From: Anaeromassilibacillus sp. An172
GTDB taxonomy: Bacteria; Bacillota; Clostridia; Oscillospirales; Acutalibacteraceae
Reading direction: 5' to 3'
DNA length: 64,000 nt
Assembly (NCBI RefSeq): GCF_002160515.1
Contig: NZ_NFKS01000011.1
Coordinates: 16,242-80,241 of the forward strand
Below the pieces are notes generated by a model, which made no database searches, was not told where the DNA came from, and worked only from the letters and a program-made list of their open reading frames with translations. Both the position numbers and the translations under genes were made by a program. Below are positions 1 through 8,478 of this stretch, one piece after another; the first letter of the stretch is position 1, and every line of letters begins with the position of its first letter.

Positions 1-981
1 CGCAATATCAGACACAGAGTTTGAACAGCGAAGCCTTTCAAAAATTCTTTCGGCAACAGCTGCACAGAGAGTTTCAAAGCCGCAGTCTGTAAGCTTATTT
101 ATCTCAACAACCGGACTTCCCAGGCAATGAAAAAGTATTGCGCCTCTCAAAGCGTATTCGTGGTTTTTCTCCTGATAGCTTTGAACATAACCAAGAGCGG
201 TGGCGCAGTACTGCCACAATGTTCTCTCCTTTATTTCTCCCTTATAATCACGGTATTTTATCTTTGTATTGATAAGGGGTTTTATCTCTGGAAGAATAAC
301 CAGAAAGATATCCTTGTATCTTCTCAAAACATATTTAGCGTCTTTTCCGCAGATGAGCTTGAAAAACTCTGAGGATATTCTCTCGGCTGAAATTTTTTTA
401 AGCCCTGCTGCATTTTCTCTCATGCCTGCGGCGGTTTCAGGTTCTATTGAAAATCCAAGAGTGGAAGAAAAGCGCAGACATCTTAAAATTCTCAAAGCGT
501 CCTCAGAAAATCTCTCACGGCTGTTTCCGACACATCTTATTGTTTTATACTGCAAATCACACTGTCCGTGGAAAAAATCTACAAGTCCGTCTTTTCTATT
601 ATACGCCATTGCATTTATGGTAAAGTCACGGCGTTTTAAATCCTCTTTTAAGTCGGAAACAAACTCCACCTTGTCAGGGTGGCGCATATCTTCATAGCCT
701 GATTCACTGCGGAAGGTTGTGGTTTCGTATACTTTTTTATTTATAACTATTCCCACGGTTCCGTGCTGGATTCCTATATCCACCGTTTCCATATCTGAAA
801 AAATCTCTTTGGTTTTTTGGGGCGGAGCATTTGTGGTTAAGTCCCAGTCCTGAGGATTTTTACCCATAAGGCTGTCCCTTACACATCCGCCGACTGCATA
901 GCAGTCGTATCCCTTTGAATAAAGGGTATCTATTATATATTCCACCTCCACCGGAAGATGGATTTTTATATTATTTTCCAT
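1..981 (-). CDS. cca: CCA tRNA nucleotidyltransferase (3' end outside window)
   Basis: Adds or repairs the 3' CCA end of tRNAs in the cytoplasm. The minus-strand frame starts at ATG 981 after a GAGGATG-type ribosome binding site and stays open to base 1, so about 327 N-terminal residues are visible and the C-terminus lies outside the window. The nucleotidyltransferase signature is clear near residues 27-45: AVGGCVRDSLMG followed by DWDLTT, which carries the two metal-binding Asp. A second class II poly(A)/CCA polymerase motif (RRDFTMNAMAY) and RFSEDALRILR follow. All three tRNA genes in the window already encode CCA, so here the enzyme would mainly repair ends. The family call is firm. Whether it is a full CCA enzyme or only A-adding cannot be judged from this part. 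Confidence 0.9.
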   Translation of the reverse strand, partial: MENNIKIHLPVEVEYIIDTLYSKGYDCYAVGGCVRDSLMGKNPQDWDLTTNAPPQKTKEIFSDMETVDIGIQHGTVGIVINKKVYETTTFRSESGYEDMRHPDKVEFVSDLKEDLKRRDFTINAMAYNRKDGLVDFFHGQCDLQYKTIRCVGNSRERFSEDALRILRCLRFSSTLGFSIEPETAAGMRENAAGLKKISAERISSEFFKLICGKDAKYVLRRYKDIFLVILPEIKPLINTKIKYRDYKGEIKERTLWQYCATALGYVQSYQEKNHEYALRGAILFHCLGSPVVEINKLTDCGFETLCAAVAERIFERLRCSNSVSDIA

Positions 982-1140
982 AACATCCTCTTGTATAATT
1001 TCATGTAATATTTTTATATTTAATTATACCACAAAACAATACTCACAATAAAGAGGTAACGGAATAGTTTTATATTGTAGCTAATATTTTTTACTTTAAA
1101 AATGCTAAAAAATTTATTGTATTTTTCTTTTAGGTTTCTA

Positions 1141-1169
1141 TTGACAAATGCTTTTTCAAATTATAAAAT
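1141..1169 (+). promoter_or_regulatory. Promoter of the uracil/xanthine permease gene
   Basis: TTGACA (1141-1146) and TAAAAT (1164-1169) with 17 bp between, about 65 bp upstream of the permease start at 1234. No PyrR site or purine riboswitch was recognised in the short leader. Confidence 0.6.
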
Positions 1170-1233
1170 TTAAAGAATGTGTGTTTGAGTTTCCCGAGAA
1201 CCGCATGAATTTTTATAGAAACGGAATGATGGT

Positions 1234-2583
1234 ATGTTTTCAAAAATCAACGACGTATTGTTCCCGGGTCACAAGGAGTATCCACAGATTCCTGCGGGTA
1301 AAGCTCTTATTCTTGGACTACAGCACGCCTTTGCCATGAGCTGCGCTACAATTCTTGTACCGCTTGCCACCGGACTTGACGTAGGCGTTGCACTGTTTGC
1401 CGCAGGTATCGGCACACTTATTTTCCATATCTGTACAAAGGGCAAGATGCCGACCTTTTTGGGAAGCTCCTTTGCCTTTATCGCCGCTCTTTCATCCATT
1501 ATCGGAAATTCCGCATTCGGAAACACCAAGGAAGAGCAAATAGCCGCAGCCTGCGGAGGTATAATCGTTGCAGGCGGTATCTATGTTGTAATCGCTTTGA
1601 TAATAAAGCTTATAGGAAGCGGTTTTATTGAAAAGCTTATCCCTCCGGTTGTTCGTGGCGTTGGAATAGCAATTATAGGTCTGGGTCTTTCCGGCTCTGC
1701 TATTTCAAACATTCAGTCAATCAACCCTGAAACCGGAGCGCCTTATTTTGACGCTTTGTACTACTGGAGATGGGGTATAGCTATTTTCGTACTTCTCACA
1801 GCTATTCTTCTCTCCTGTTACGGAAAAGGACTTTTAAAACAGTCCTCAATTGTAATTGCCCTTTTGGGCGGTTATATTGTAACCATGACCGCTGTAGGCA
1901 CAGGAATTGCACCGTCAGAGCTTATGAGCTTCGGCGACCCGGCGGCAGGTACAGGAATTTACAGAAATCTTTTTGAAATTCCAAACTTTGTACTGCCAAG
2001 ATTTGATTTAGGCGCAATTATAATAGTAGCCCCTGTTGCAATAGTAACCTGTGTTGAACATTTGGGCGACGTTTATGCAAACGGTGCTGTTGTAGGCAGA
2101 GATTTCACAAAAGATCCCGGACTTCACAGAACAATGCTGGGCGACGGTCTTGCAACTATGGCTGCCGGATTTATGGGCGGTCCATCCAACACAACATATT
2201 CCGAAAACACCGCTGTTCTTGCCGCAACAGGCAACTATAACCCGGCAAACCTTAGAATTGCCGCTGTTATTGCAATCGCAGTAAGCTTCTTCGGAAAAGG
2301 AATCGGCGCAATAGAAACACTTCCTACCTGTGTTTTGGGCGGCGCATGTATTCTCCTTTACGGTATGATTTCTTCCGTTGGTCTGAGAACACTTGTTGAA
2401 AACCAGGTTGATTTCAAGAGCAACAGAAATCTTTCAATTGCCGCAGTAATGCTTGTGCTTGCTATCGGCGGCGCAGTAATGGGCGGCCCTGATTTTTCAC
2501 TTTCCGGAATCGGTCTGAGCATTATTGCCGGCATAGTTTTAAATCTTATTTTGCCTGATAAATCAAAAGCATCAGAAAACTAA
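1234..2583 (+). CDS. Uracil/xanthine permease, NCS2 family
   Basis: Membrane transporter of 449 residues for uracil or a related nucleobase, probably driven by a proton or sodium gradient. It has the usual length and about 12-14 hydrophobic segments of NCS2 proteins. It begins with the typical pre-TM1 HKEYPQ segment and the LGLQHAFAMSCATILVP block. It also carries the family signature around VAPVAIVTCVEHLGD (conserved Glu and His) and the following GDGLATMAAGFMGGPSNTTY motif. The N-rich GGPSNTTYSEN segment resembles UraA/PyrP rather than the xanthine branch, but substrate choice is an inference. The ATG at 1234 is the only start close to the conserved N-terminus; its ribosome binding site is weak. 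A cation efflux gene follows 33 bp downstream and is probably cotranscribed. Confidence 0.88.
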   Translation: MFSKINDVLFPGHKEYPQIPAGKALILGLQHAFAMSCATILVPLATGLDVGVALFAAGIGTLIFHICTKGKMPTFLGSSFAFIAALSSIIGNSAFGNTKEEQIAAACGGIIVAGGIYVVIALIIKLIGSGFIEKLIPPVVRGVGIAIIGLGLSGSAISNIQSINPETGAPYFDALYYWRWGIAIFVLLTAILLSCYGKGLLKQSSIVIALLGGYIVTMTAVGTGIAPSELMSFGDPAAGTGIYRNLFEIPNFVLPRFDLGAIIIVAPVAIVTCVEHLGDVYANGAVVGRDFTKDPGLHRTMLGDGLATMAAGFMGGPSNTTYSENTAVLAATGNYNPANLRIAAVIAIAVSFFGKGIGAIETLPTCVLGGACILLYGMISSVGLRTLVENQVDFKSNRNLSIAAVMLVLAIGGAVMGGPDFSLSGIGLSIIAGIVLNLILPDKSKASEN

Positions 2584-2616
2584 TTGCTTAACCTTTTTTA
2601 TAAGGAGGTCTTTACT

Positions 2617-3534
2617 GTGAAAAACGAAAACTCAAAGCCCGCTGTAGTTAAAACAAAGAACACTGAGTCAGAAACCTATATCGCTTATAAGGTCTCTGTG
2701 GTTAGTATTATCGTCAATGTAATTTTATCTTTGTTTAAATTCTTTGCAGGTATATTTGCAAATTCCGGAGCTATGGTTTCCGACGCTATTCACTCCGCTT
2801 CGGACGTTTTCAGCACCTTCATCGTTATAATAGGTGTAAAGATTTCCGGCAGAGAGTCTGACGATTCCCACCGCTACGGTCACGAAAGAATGGAATGTGT
2901 TGCCTCTGTAGTGCTGGCGGCTATTCTTATGGTAACAAGCTTTGGAATTGGCTACAGCGGTTTTATGCAGATTCTCAATTCTCAGGAAACAGAAATCAAA
3001 GTCCCCGGTATTTTGGCTCTTATCGCCGCTGTGGTTTCTATAGCCGTTAAGGAATGGATGTACCATTACACTATGCACGGTGCTAAAAAAATCAATTCAG
3101 GGGCTTTAAAAGCCGATGCATGGCATCACAGAAGCGACGCTATTTCCTCTGTAGGAAGCCTTATCGGTATTTTGGGTGCAAGACTTGGTTTCCCTGCCGC
3201 TGACCCGATTATGAGTATCGTTATCTGTGTAATTATTCTTAAAGCCGCTTTCGATATTCTCAAGGACTCTATCGACAAAATGGTTGATAAATCCTGCGAT
3301 CAAAAAACTATAGATGAAATGAAAGAAAAGGTTTTATCCGTTAAAGGCGTTATGCACATAGACGATATTAAAACCAGACTTTTCGGAAATAAGATATATG
3401 TGGATATCGAAATTTCTGCCGACGGAAATATGACTCTTTTTGAAGCTCATGACATCGCCGAGGATGTTCACGACCTTATGGAAAAGGATTTTCCCGACGT
3501 AAAACATTGTATGGTCCACGTTAACCCACATTGA
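2617..3534 (+). CDS. Cation diffusion facilitator family transporter
   Basis: Predicted divalent metal efflux protein of 305 residues (zinc, iron or manganese) in the cytoplasmic membrane. The start is GTG 2617, eight bases after a perfect AAGGAGG (2602-2608), rather than the ATG at 2584 that overlaps the previous gene. It has the CDF layout: six membrane segments, metal-binding HxxxD motifs in TM2 (SDAIHSASD) and TM5 (DAWHHRSDA), and a cytoplasmic C-terminal ferredoxin-like domain ending in KHCMVHVNPH. The TM2 metal site reads D/HxxxD, as in FieF-like proteins. It follows the permease by 33 bp and is closed by a strong terminator. Metal specificity cannot be read from sequence alone. Confidence 0.88.
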   Translation: MKNENSKPAVVKTKNTESETYIAYKVSVVSIIVNVILSLFKFFAGIFANSGAMVSDAIHSASDVFSTFIVIIGVKISGRESDDSHRYGHERMECVASVVLAAILMVTSFGIGYSGFMQILNSQETEIKVPGILALIAAVVSIAVKEWMYHYTMHGAKKINSGALKADAWHHRSDAISSVGSLIGILGARLGFPAADPIMSIVICVIILKAAFDILKDSIDKMVDKSCDQKTIDEMKEKVLSVKGVMHIDDIKTRLFGNKIYVDIEISADGNMTLFEAHDIAEDVHDLMEKDFPDVKHCMVHVNPH

Positions 3535-3548
3535 TTTTTAAAATAAAA

Positions 3549-3581
3549 CTCAGCAGATTTTAGCGTCTGCTGAGTTTTTTT
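3549..3581 (+). terminator. Intrinsic terminator after the cation efflux gene
   Basis: A nine-base stem, CTCAGCAGA (3549-3557) with TCTGCTGAG (3566-3574), followed by seven T. Confidence 0.9.
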
Positions 3582-3628
3582 ATTTTTATAAGATTATAAT
3601 AGAGCGTCCCTAAGTAAAATAAACAAAA

Positions 3629-4003
3629 GTCAACCGAGAGCAAGCCATAAATTAAGAAAAAGGTATCACCCGCCATACTATAAAGTTATTTCATAGCTAA
3701 ATCCTTGCATAGTAAAAATAAAAAATAAAATCAAAGCCAACCGAGAGCGAGCCATTCCAAAGACTAAGGAAAAGGTCTCGCCCGCCATGTAATAAAGTTA
3801 ATTTATTATCCAAACTTTTGCATGGCGGATATAAAAAACTCGCCCGCTATGTGATGAAGTCTATTTCATAGATAAATCCTTGCATAGTAAAAATAAAAAA
3901 TAAAATCAAAGTCAACCGAGAGCGAGCCATTCCAAAGACTAAGGAAAAGGTCTCGCCCGCCATGCGATGAAGTCTATTTCATAGCCAAACCTTTGCATGG
4001 CGG
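3629..4003 (+). repeat. Structured intergenic repeat block, four copies
   Basis: Copies lie at about 3629-3714 (decayed), 3736-3828, 3839-3890 (3' half only) and 3911-4003. An intact copy has hairpin 1, GCGAGCC (3747-3753; 3922-3928) pairing with GGTCTCGC (3774-3781; 3949-3956) around a conserved CCATTCCAAAGACTAAG core. Hairpin 2 follows, CCGCCATG (3782-3789) with CATGGCGG (3821-3828), or 3957-3965 with 3995-4003. Bases 3698-3789 recur at 3873-3964 with a single mismatch, showing a recent 175-bp tandem duplication. The last copy ends eight bases from the spo0A stop codon. The same element occurs near 16.9-17.2 kb and 63.3-63.5 kb. No other gene was seen in this 477-bp gap. Confidence 0.85.
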
Positions 4004-4011
4004 AACTAAAA

Positions 4012-4779
4012 TTAGCTGGCGTGTTTTAGTTGGAGACGGAGCTTGTCGGAAATCATGGCGATGAATTCGCTGTTTGTGGGCTTGCCTCTTCCGTTGTGGA
4101 TTGTGTAGCCGAAATAGGAATTAAGTACGTCCACATCTCCTCTGTCCCAGGCGACCTCTATGGCGTGTCTTATGGCTCTTTCAACTCGTGATGAGGTGGT
4201 TTCGTATTTTTTGGCAACTGTGGGATACAGCTGCTTTGTAACGGCATTTATTATGTCAGGCTTTTCGACGGATATGATTATTGAATCTCTCAGGTAGTGA
4301 TAGCCTTTTATGTGTGCAGGTACGCCTATCTGATGAAGAATTTCAGTTACTCTCACTTCAATTCCGTTGTCACCGCCAGAAAGCATTGCGCTTTTGTCCT
4401 TGTTGAGCTTTATAAGTCTTTGTATGTTGTCTGCCAAATCCTGAAGTTTGAAAGGTTTAAGTACATAATATGAAGCACCTGCGGACATTATTTCACGCTC
4501 GATAAGCGAGCTGTGAAAGCTTGAAAATACTACAAAAAGCGGCTGTTTTATGTTTTGATTTTTTGTTATGGCTTTTAAAACGCCCATAGAGTCAGTATGT
4601 GTCATAAGCGAGTCCATAATAACCACATCTGGCGAGTCGGAAAGTATTCTTCTGATGAGTTCATCCCCGTCTTTTTGACAGAAATCAACAAGCATATTCA
4701 TTTGTTCAAGGGTTAAAAGCTCTTCTTTTGAAAATTCCGACGCTTCTTCCGTAATTATTACCGATATTTTATTGTCCAT
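4012..4779 (-). CDS. spo0A: Sporulation master regulator Spo0A, divergent receiver domain
   Basis: Response regulator of 255 residues that controls entry into sporulation. The C-terminal DNA-binding domain is highly typical, with the SSRVERAIRHAIEVAWDRG recognition region and a GKPTNSEFIA segment. The N-terminal receiver keeps the phosphate-accepting Asp (D56, in VVIMDSLM), a Ser at the usual Thr position (S86) and the Lys of the LKPF motif (K108). The acidic pocket that is normally two Asp reads E11-E12, and the usual IMPHLDG after the Asp reads LMTHTDS. The gene stands alone; spoIVB, its usual neighbour in many Clostridia, is not adjacent. Its upstream region (4780-5031) has a partial 0A box (TGTCGA, 4876-4881 on the minus strand) that may allow autoregulation. 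Confidence 0.93.
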   Translation of the reverse strand: MDNKISVIITEEASEFSKEELLTLEQMNMLVDFCQKDGDELIRRILSDSPDVVIMDSLMTHTDSMGVLKAITKNQNIKQPLFVVFSSFHSSLIEREIMSAGASYYVLKPFKLQDLADNIQRLIKLNKDKSAMLSGGDNGIEVRVTEILHQIGVPAHIKGYHYLRDSIIISVEKPDIINAVTKQLYPTVAKKYETTSSRVERAIRHAIEVAWDRGDVDVLNSYFGYTIHNGRGKPTNSEFIAMISDKLRLQLKHAS

Positions 4780-4875
4780 TGTGAAAATCCCCCGTACTGT
4801 TTTATTTAATGTAACTATATTACCATAAATTGGTAATTATAGCAATACTTTACATTCATTTTTTTTAATTTTTTA

Positions 4876-4881
4876 TCGACA
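4876..4881 (-). promoter_or_regulatory. Possible weak Spo0A box upstream of spo0A
   Basis: Minus-strand TGTCGA about 100 bp before the spo0A start, followed by T instead of the final AA of the consensus. A TATAAT-like -10 lies downstream at 4836-4841, without a convincing -35. The rest of the 250-bp gap is AT-rich with no other gene. Confidence 0.3.
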
Positions 4882-4961
4882 GGAAAAACTCTTTTTTCCT
4901 CTTAAAAAACACCGTGGGACAGATTAAAATCTTTTATACTTTTATAAAACAACATTTGCAA

Positions 4962-5005
4962 AAACAAAAAATTAAACCGGCTGAAACAAAAAATCCAACC
5001 GGTTT
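4962..5005 (-). terminator. Terminator after the M29 aminopeptidase gene
   Basis: AAACCGG (4974-4980) pairs with CCGGTTT (4999-5005); read on the minus strand, a T-rich tail follows at 4962-4973. The loop is long (18 bases). Confidence 0.6.
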
Positions 5006-5031
5006 TAATGATAAAATTTTGCTGTGTAAAA

Positions 5032-6255
5032 TCAGATACAGAAGTTGCCGTCTTTGAAAATCTGGATTTCCTGACCGTCGGTGGTAATTCCGTAAATATT
5101 CAAATCCTTTGTGCCAATCATAAAGTCCTCATGGATTATTGAGTCGTTTACACCCATATTTCTAAGCTCTTCCAAGGTGTACTTGTCGTAATCCTTTACG
5201 CAGTTTGTAAATCCTCTTCCCAAGGCAAGATGGCATGAGGCGTTCTCATCAAACAGAGTGTTGTAGAAAAGCAAACCGCTGTTGTTTATCGGTGAATCGT
5301 AAGGAACCAAAGCGCACTCACCCAGCATTGCGGCTCCCTCGTCCATTGTAACCATCTGCTGTAAAAGCTCTTGATTTTTCTCCGCCTTTACTTCAACAAC
5401 CTTGCCGTTTTCAAATCTCACGCTGAAATTCTCAATAAGCTGACCCTGATAGGAAAGTGGCTTTGAGGAATAAACAATGCCGTCGGCTTCTCCAGCTTTT
5501 GGAGTTGTGAAAACCTCCTCTGAGGGGATATTGGGGTTGAAGAAATTGCCCTCAAGGGAATACTCTCCGCCGCCCATAAAGAGAGCCTGCTCCATAAGTC
5601 CCACTGTAAGGTCTGTGCCGTTGGAGGATTTATATACAAGCTTTCTCAGGTTTAATGAGTTGAGATAATTGCATCTCTGCTCAAGCTCTTCGTTGTGCTG
5701 TTTCCATGCTTCTATCGGGTCTTTGTCTGCTCTTGAGGTATAAAGTATTGCCTCCCAGAGCTTCTCCATTGCCTGGCTCTTGTTGAGGTTCGGGAACACT
5801 TTCTTAGCCCATTTAACGCCCGGAACTGCGGCTATGCACCACTGGTAATGGTTGTCCATCTCGTCAAGATACTGCTTTAAAACCTTGTATCTTGCCTGCT
5901 GGGATTTTGCGTATTTCTCCTGCTTCATTCCTGCAAGACCGTCAGGGTCTTCGGAAAGAATATAAATCATTGCAGGAAGTCTTTCAAGACGGTACTTTAC
6001 CTTTTCAAGCTCCCAGTTTTCCACTGTTGACAGAGTTTTCTGTGTTCTGTAGCGCACATGAATTTTTGTAAGAGGCTGGAAATTCCATTCAACCTCAACC
6101 TTTTTTGCGCCAAGCTTGTAGCACTCCTCAACAAGCATTGCGATAAATTCCGGCTGGTCCAGGTCGGCTCTTATAATTACTTCCTGACCCTTTTTAATAT
6201 TTACTCCTACGGAAGCTATAAGATTTGCATAGCTTCTCATCACTGTTTTTTTCAT
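5032..6255 (-). CDS. M29 family aminopeptidase (AmpS/PepS type)
   Basis: Cytoplasmic metallo-aminopeptidase of 407 residues that trims N-terminal residues from peptides. The family signatures are all in place: NIPSEEVFTTP with the first metal-binding Glu, a second Glu in MLGECALVPYDSPI, and NASCHLALG with its His. HEDFMIG near residue 375 carries the last His and Asp ligands. Length is normal for the family (about 410). The ATG at 6255 follows AGAGGTG at a suitable distance. The gene lies 70 bp downstream of the PLP lyase gene on the same strand with no terminator between them, so the two may share a transcript. Its own terminator is at about 4962-5005. Substrate preference cannot be judged. 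Confidence 0.9.
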   Translation of the reverse strand: MKKTVMRSYANLIASVGVNIKKGQEVIIRADLDQPEFIAMLVEECYKLGAKKVEVEWNFQPLTKIHVRYRTQKTLSTVENWELEKVKYRLERLPAMIYILSEDPDGLAGMKQEKYAKSQQARYKVLKQYLDEMDNHYQWCIAAVPGVKWAKKVFPNLNKSQAMEKLWEAILYTSRADKDPIEAWKQHNEELEQRCNYLNSLNLRKLVYKSSNGTDLTVGLMEQALFMGGGEYSLEGNFFNPNIPSEEVFTTPKAGEADGIVYSSKPLSYQGQLIENFSVRFENGKVVEVKAEKNQELLQQMVTMDEGAAMLGECALVPYDSPINNSGLLFYNTLFDENASCHLALGRGFTNCVKDYDKYTLEELRNMGVNDSIIHEDFMIGTKDLNIYGITTDGQEIQIFKDGNFCI

Positions 6256-6325
6256 ATATTACACCTCTGTGCATTAAATACATTATATGTTATTTATATA
6301 CATTTTTTAAAAGTATATTCAAGGT

Positions 6326-7582
6326 TTATGAATTAAGCATTGAGTTTGCGGCGAGCATTACGCCCATTTTTCCGCTGTGGAAGTTAAGTCCTCCCTGCAT
6401 CCATACGGCATATGGTTCTCTTAAAGGTGCGTCTGCGGAAAGCTCTATTGATGAACCCAAAGTAAATGCGCCTGCTGCCATTATAACCTTGCTGTCATAG
6501 CCGGGCATATCTGATGGTTCTGGATATACAAAGCTGTCAACCGGTGCGCCCTTCTGTATTCCACGGCAGAAAGCGCAGAGCTTTTCGCTGTCCCCCAGCT
6601 TCAATACCTGAATTATGTCCCCTCTTCTTTCGTTGTACTTAGGTGTTACTTCATATCCCAAAATTTCAAAGAGAGCGGAGGCAAAAACCGCTGTTTTCAG
6701 TGCTTCACCTGACACGTGGGGTGCGTGGAATGCGCCCATGAAAAGCTCTCTGCTCTGATTAAGGGTTGCGCCCTGTTCTCTGCCTATTCCCGGAGTTGTA
6801 AGGCGGTAAGAGCACATCTCCACAAGCTTTTTCTTTCCGGCGATATATCCGCCTGTAGGGGCAATTCCGCCGCCGGCGTTTTTAATAAGGGAGCCTGCCA
6901 TTATATCAACGCCGCAGGAAAGAGGTTCTTTTTTCTCCACAAACTCGCCGTAGCAGTTATCAAGCATTATAATTGTCTTTCTTGATTTTTTTCTTACTGC
7001 ACGGCAGATTTTCTCTATGTCGGCACAGGTGAGAGTCGGGCGCAGGCTGTAGCCACGGGAACGCTGGATATAGACCATTTTCAAGTCTTCGGTAACTCTG
7101 TTTTCTATAGCTTCCAAGTCCACTGTTCCGTCCTCTTTAAGCTCAACCTCGTCATATTTAATTCCGAAATCCTTTAAAGAGCCGGGGTAATTGCCCTCAA
7201 TTCCTATTGTGCTTCTTATTGTGTCGTATGGTATTCCTGTAACGCTGAGCATTGTATCTCCCGGTCTGAGCATACCGAAAAGTGCAACCGCCAGGGTGTG
7301 AGTTCCGCAGACAAAGTTATGTCTTACCAAAGCGTCCTCAGCGTCAAAGGCATAGGCGTAAACCTTATCTAAAATATCTCTTCCTCTGTCCCCTATTCCG
7401 TAGCCTGTAGAGGCGGCAAAGTGTGATTCGCTTACTCCTGCCTCCTGAAAAGCTTTCAGCATTTTAAGCTGGTTAAATTCCTGTATTTCGTCAATTCTTG
7501 CAAATTCGTCTTTGCAAAGCTCCATAGCCTTTTTTGAGGCTTCAACAATTCTTTCATCAATATCAAAAAACGGTACTGCCAT
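6326..7582 (-). CDS. Methionine gamma-lyase family / aluminium-resistance family PLP protein
   Basis: PLP-dependent fold type I protein of 418 residues, of the family annotated as aluminium-resistance or methionine gamma-lyase-like (B. subtilis YnbB type). The PLP-binding Lys is in GSLIKNAGGG near residue 232, preceded by MLDNCYGEFVE with the Asp that contacts the pyridine nitrogen. Other conserved segments are GIGDRGRD, VCGTHTLAVALFGMLRPGD and PGIGREQGATLNQSRELFMG. It likely acts on sulfur amino acids, but the exact reaction is unproven for the family. ATG 7582 follows AAGGATG. The aminopeptidase gene lies downstream; the gap to the upstream acetyltransferase gene is 122 bp. Confidence 0.82.
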   Translation of the reverse strand: MAVPFFDIDERIVEASKKAMELCKDEFARIDEIQEFNQLKMLKAFQEAGVSESHFAASTGYGIGDRGRDILDKVYAYAFDAEDALVRHNFVCGTHTLAVALFGMLRPGDTMLSVTGIPYDTIRSTIGIEGNYPGSLKDFGIKYDEVELKEDGTVDLEAIENRVTEDLKMVYIQRSRGYSLRPTLTCADIEKICRAVRKKSRKTIIMLDNCYGEFVEKKEPLSCGVDIMAGSLIKNAGGGIAPTGGYIAGKKKLVEMCSYRLTTPGIGREQGATLNQSRELFMGAFHAPHVSGEALKTAVFASALFEILGYEVTPKYNERRGDIIQVLKLGDSEKLCAFCRGIQKGAPVDSFVYPEPSDMPGYDSKVIMAAGAFTLGSSIELSADAPLREPYAVWMQGGLNFHSGKMGVMLAANSMLNS

Positions 7583-7704
7583 TCATTTCATCCTTTATTT
7601 TTTATTTCCGCTTTTGGAAAGGTTTTATTTTCAATTAACATTCTTAAACGGCGGGTCAAAGCTTTCAGCTATAATTCTGTTACATTCCCATCTGTGATAA
7701 CAAT

Positions 7705-8478
7705 TTAAAAATATATTTCTTTCCACGTTCCGCAATTTATGTAACCGGCGGTATTATAAAACTTTTCGTTTTTATTTTCTTCTCTGTATAGATAAATCTT
7801 TTTCTTTTCACGGAAAAGCTGACTTGTTATATATTTAGTCATATATGTTCCGAAGCCCTTGTTTCTGTATTTCTTTCCCGTTGCCACCGCACCGATTATG
7901 GCGCAGTTTTCAGTTTCCGCAACTGTCATGGCGCAGGACACAAGGTTCCCATCGTTATCCTCTATGCCGCAGACCCTTGAGGTGTTTCTCCTCTGTTTAA
8001 ATGAGATATCAAGGCAAAAGCTTTCACAGTCCGGAAGATTGCTGTTATTGGAAAAGTTTTCCGCAAGGAGATTGTAAACATCTTTAAGCTTCGGGCTTAT
8101 TACTCTGTCGTTTTCTGCAAGCTGAGGTTTCGGGAAAATATATCTCATGATTTTTCCTGTGGTTTCCTTTTTACATTCCAAATCAAGGGAGTATTTTCCG
8201 TCCATCAGCAAACTTGTGGCTCCGGCAACCCTTATAAAAGACGCTATTTCCTCAAGGTCCGCTTTATCAGTGAGATACAGCACAAACTGGGTCCCAAGCC
8301 TTGACAAAGCGGCAACAGCCTCTTTATTTTTATCAAGCTGAACCCAAAAATCCGCAAAGGGAATAAGCTCCCTGTAAGCATTAAACAGGGAAGCTATTCT
8401 GCAAACAAAAGGGTCGTCGCCGGGGAATTTATCAAGATAATTTTTTATATCAAAATCGCCCTCATGTATTTTTATCAT
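7705..8478 (-). CDS. GNAT family N-acetyltransferase
   Basis: Predicted cytoplasmic acetyltransferase of 257 residues. The C-terminal half holds the acetyl-CoA binding motif (YRNKGFGTYMTKYI, matching RxxGxG/A) near residue 205 and a terminal FYNTAGY segment typical of GNAT proteins. The N-terminal half (about 120 residues) matches no domain I recognise. The start is placed at ATG 8478 because it overlaps the stop of the M42 gene as ATGA and is preceded by AGGAG; a longer reading frame to 8589 lies inside the neighbouring gene. It is the last gene of the murD, M42, M42 operon and is probably translationally coupled. The substrate is unknown. Confidence 0.78.
   Translation of the reverse strand: MIKIHEGDFDIKNYLDKFPGDDPFVCRIASLFNAYRELIPFADFWVQLDKNKEAVAALSRLGTQFVLYLTDKADLEEIASFIRVAGATSLLMDGKYSLDLECKKETTGKIMRYIFPKPQLAENDRVISPKLKDVYNLLAENFSNNSNLPDCESFCLDISFKQRRNTSRVCGIEDNDGNLVSCAMTVAETENCAIIGAVATGKKYRNKGFGTYMTKYITSQLFREKKKIYLYREENKNEKFYNTAGYINCGTWKEIYF

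Noticed and set aside
43..697. Plus-strand frames of 81 and 142 codons at the left edge
   Set aside because: They lie opposite the clear CCA-adding enzyme frame, which has all its motifs.
3629..4003. Repeat copies as ordinary intrinsic terminators
   Set aside because: The stems are followed by GGAAATAAAAAA, not by a T run in the matching orientation, and separate terminators exist at two of the three loci.
3600..4010. CRISPR array
   Set aside because: The repeats are 90-100 bp, fold into two hairpins, vary between copies and have no regular unique spacers or cas genes.
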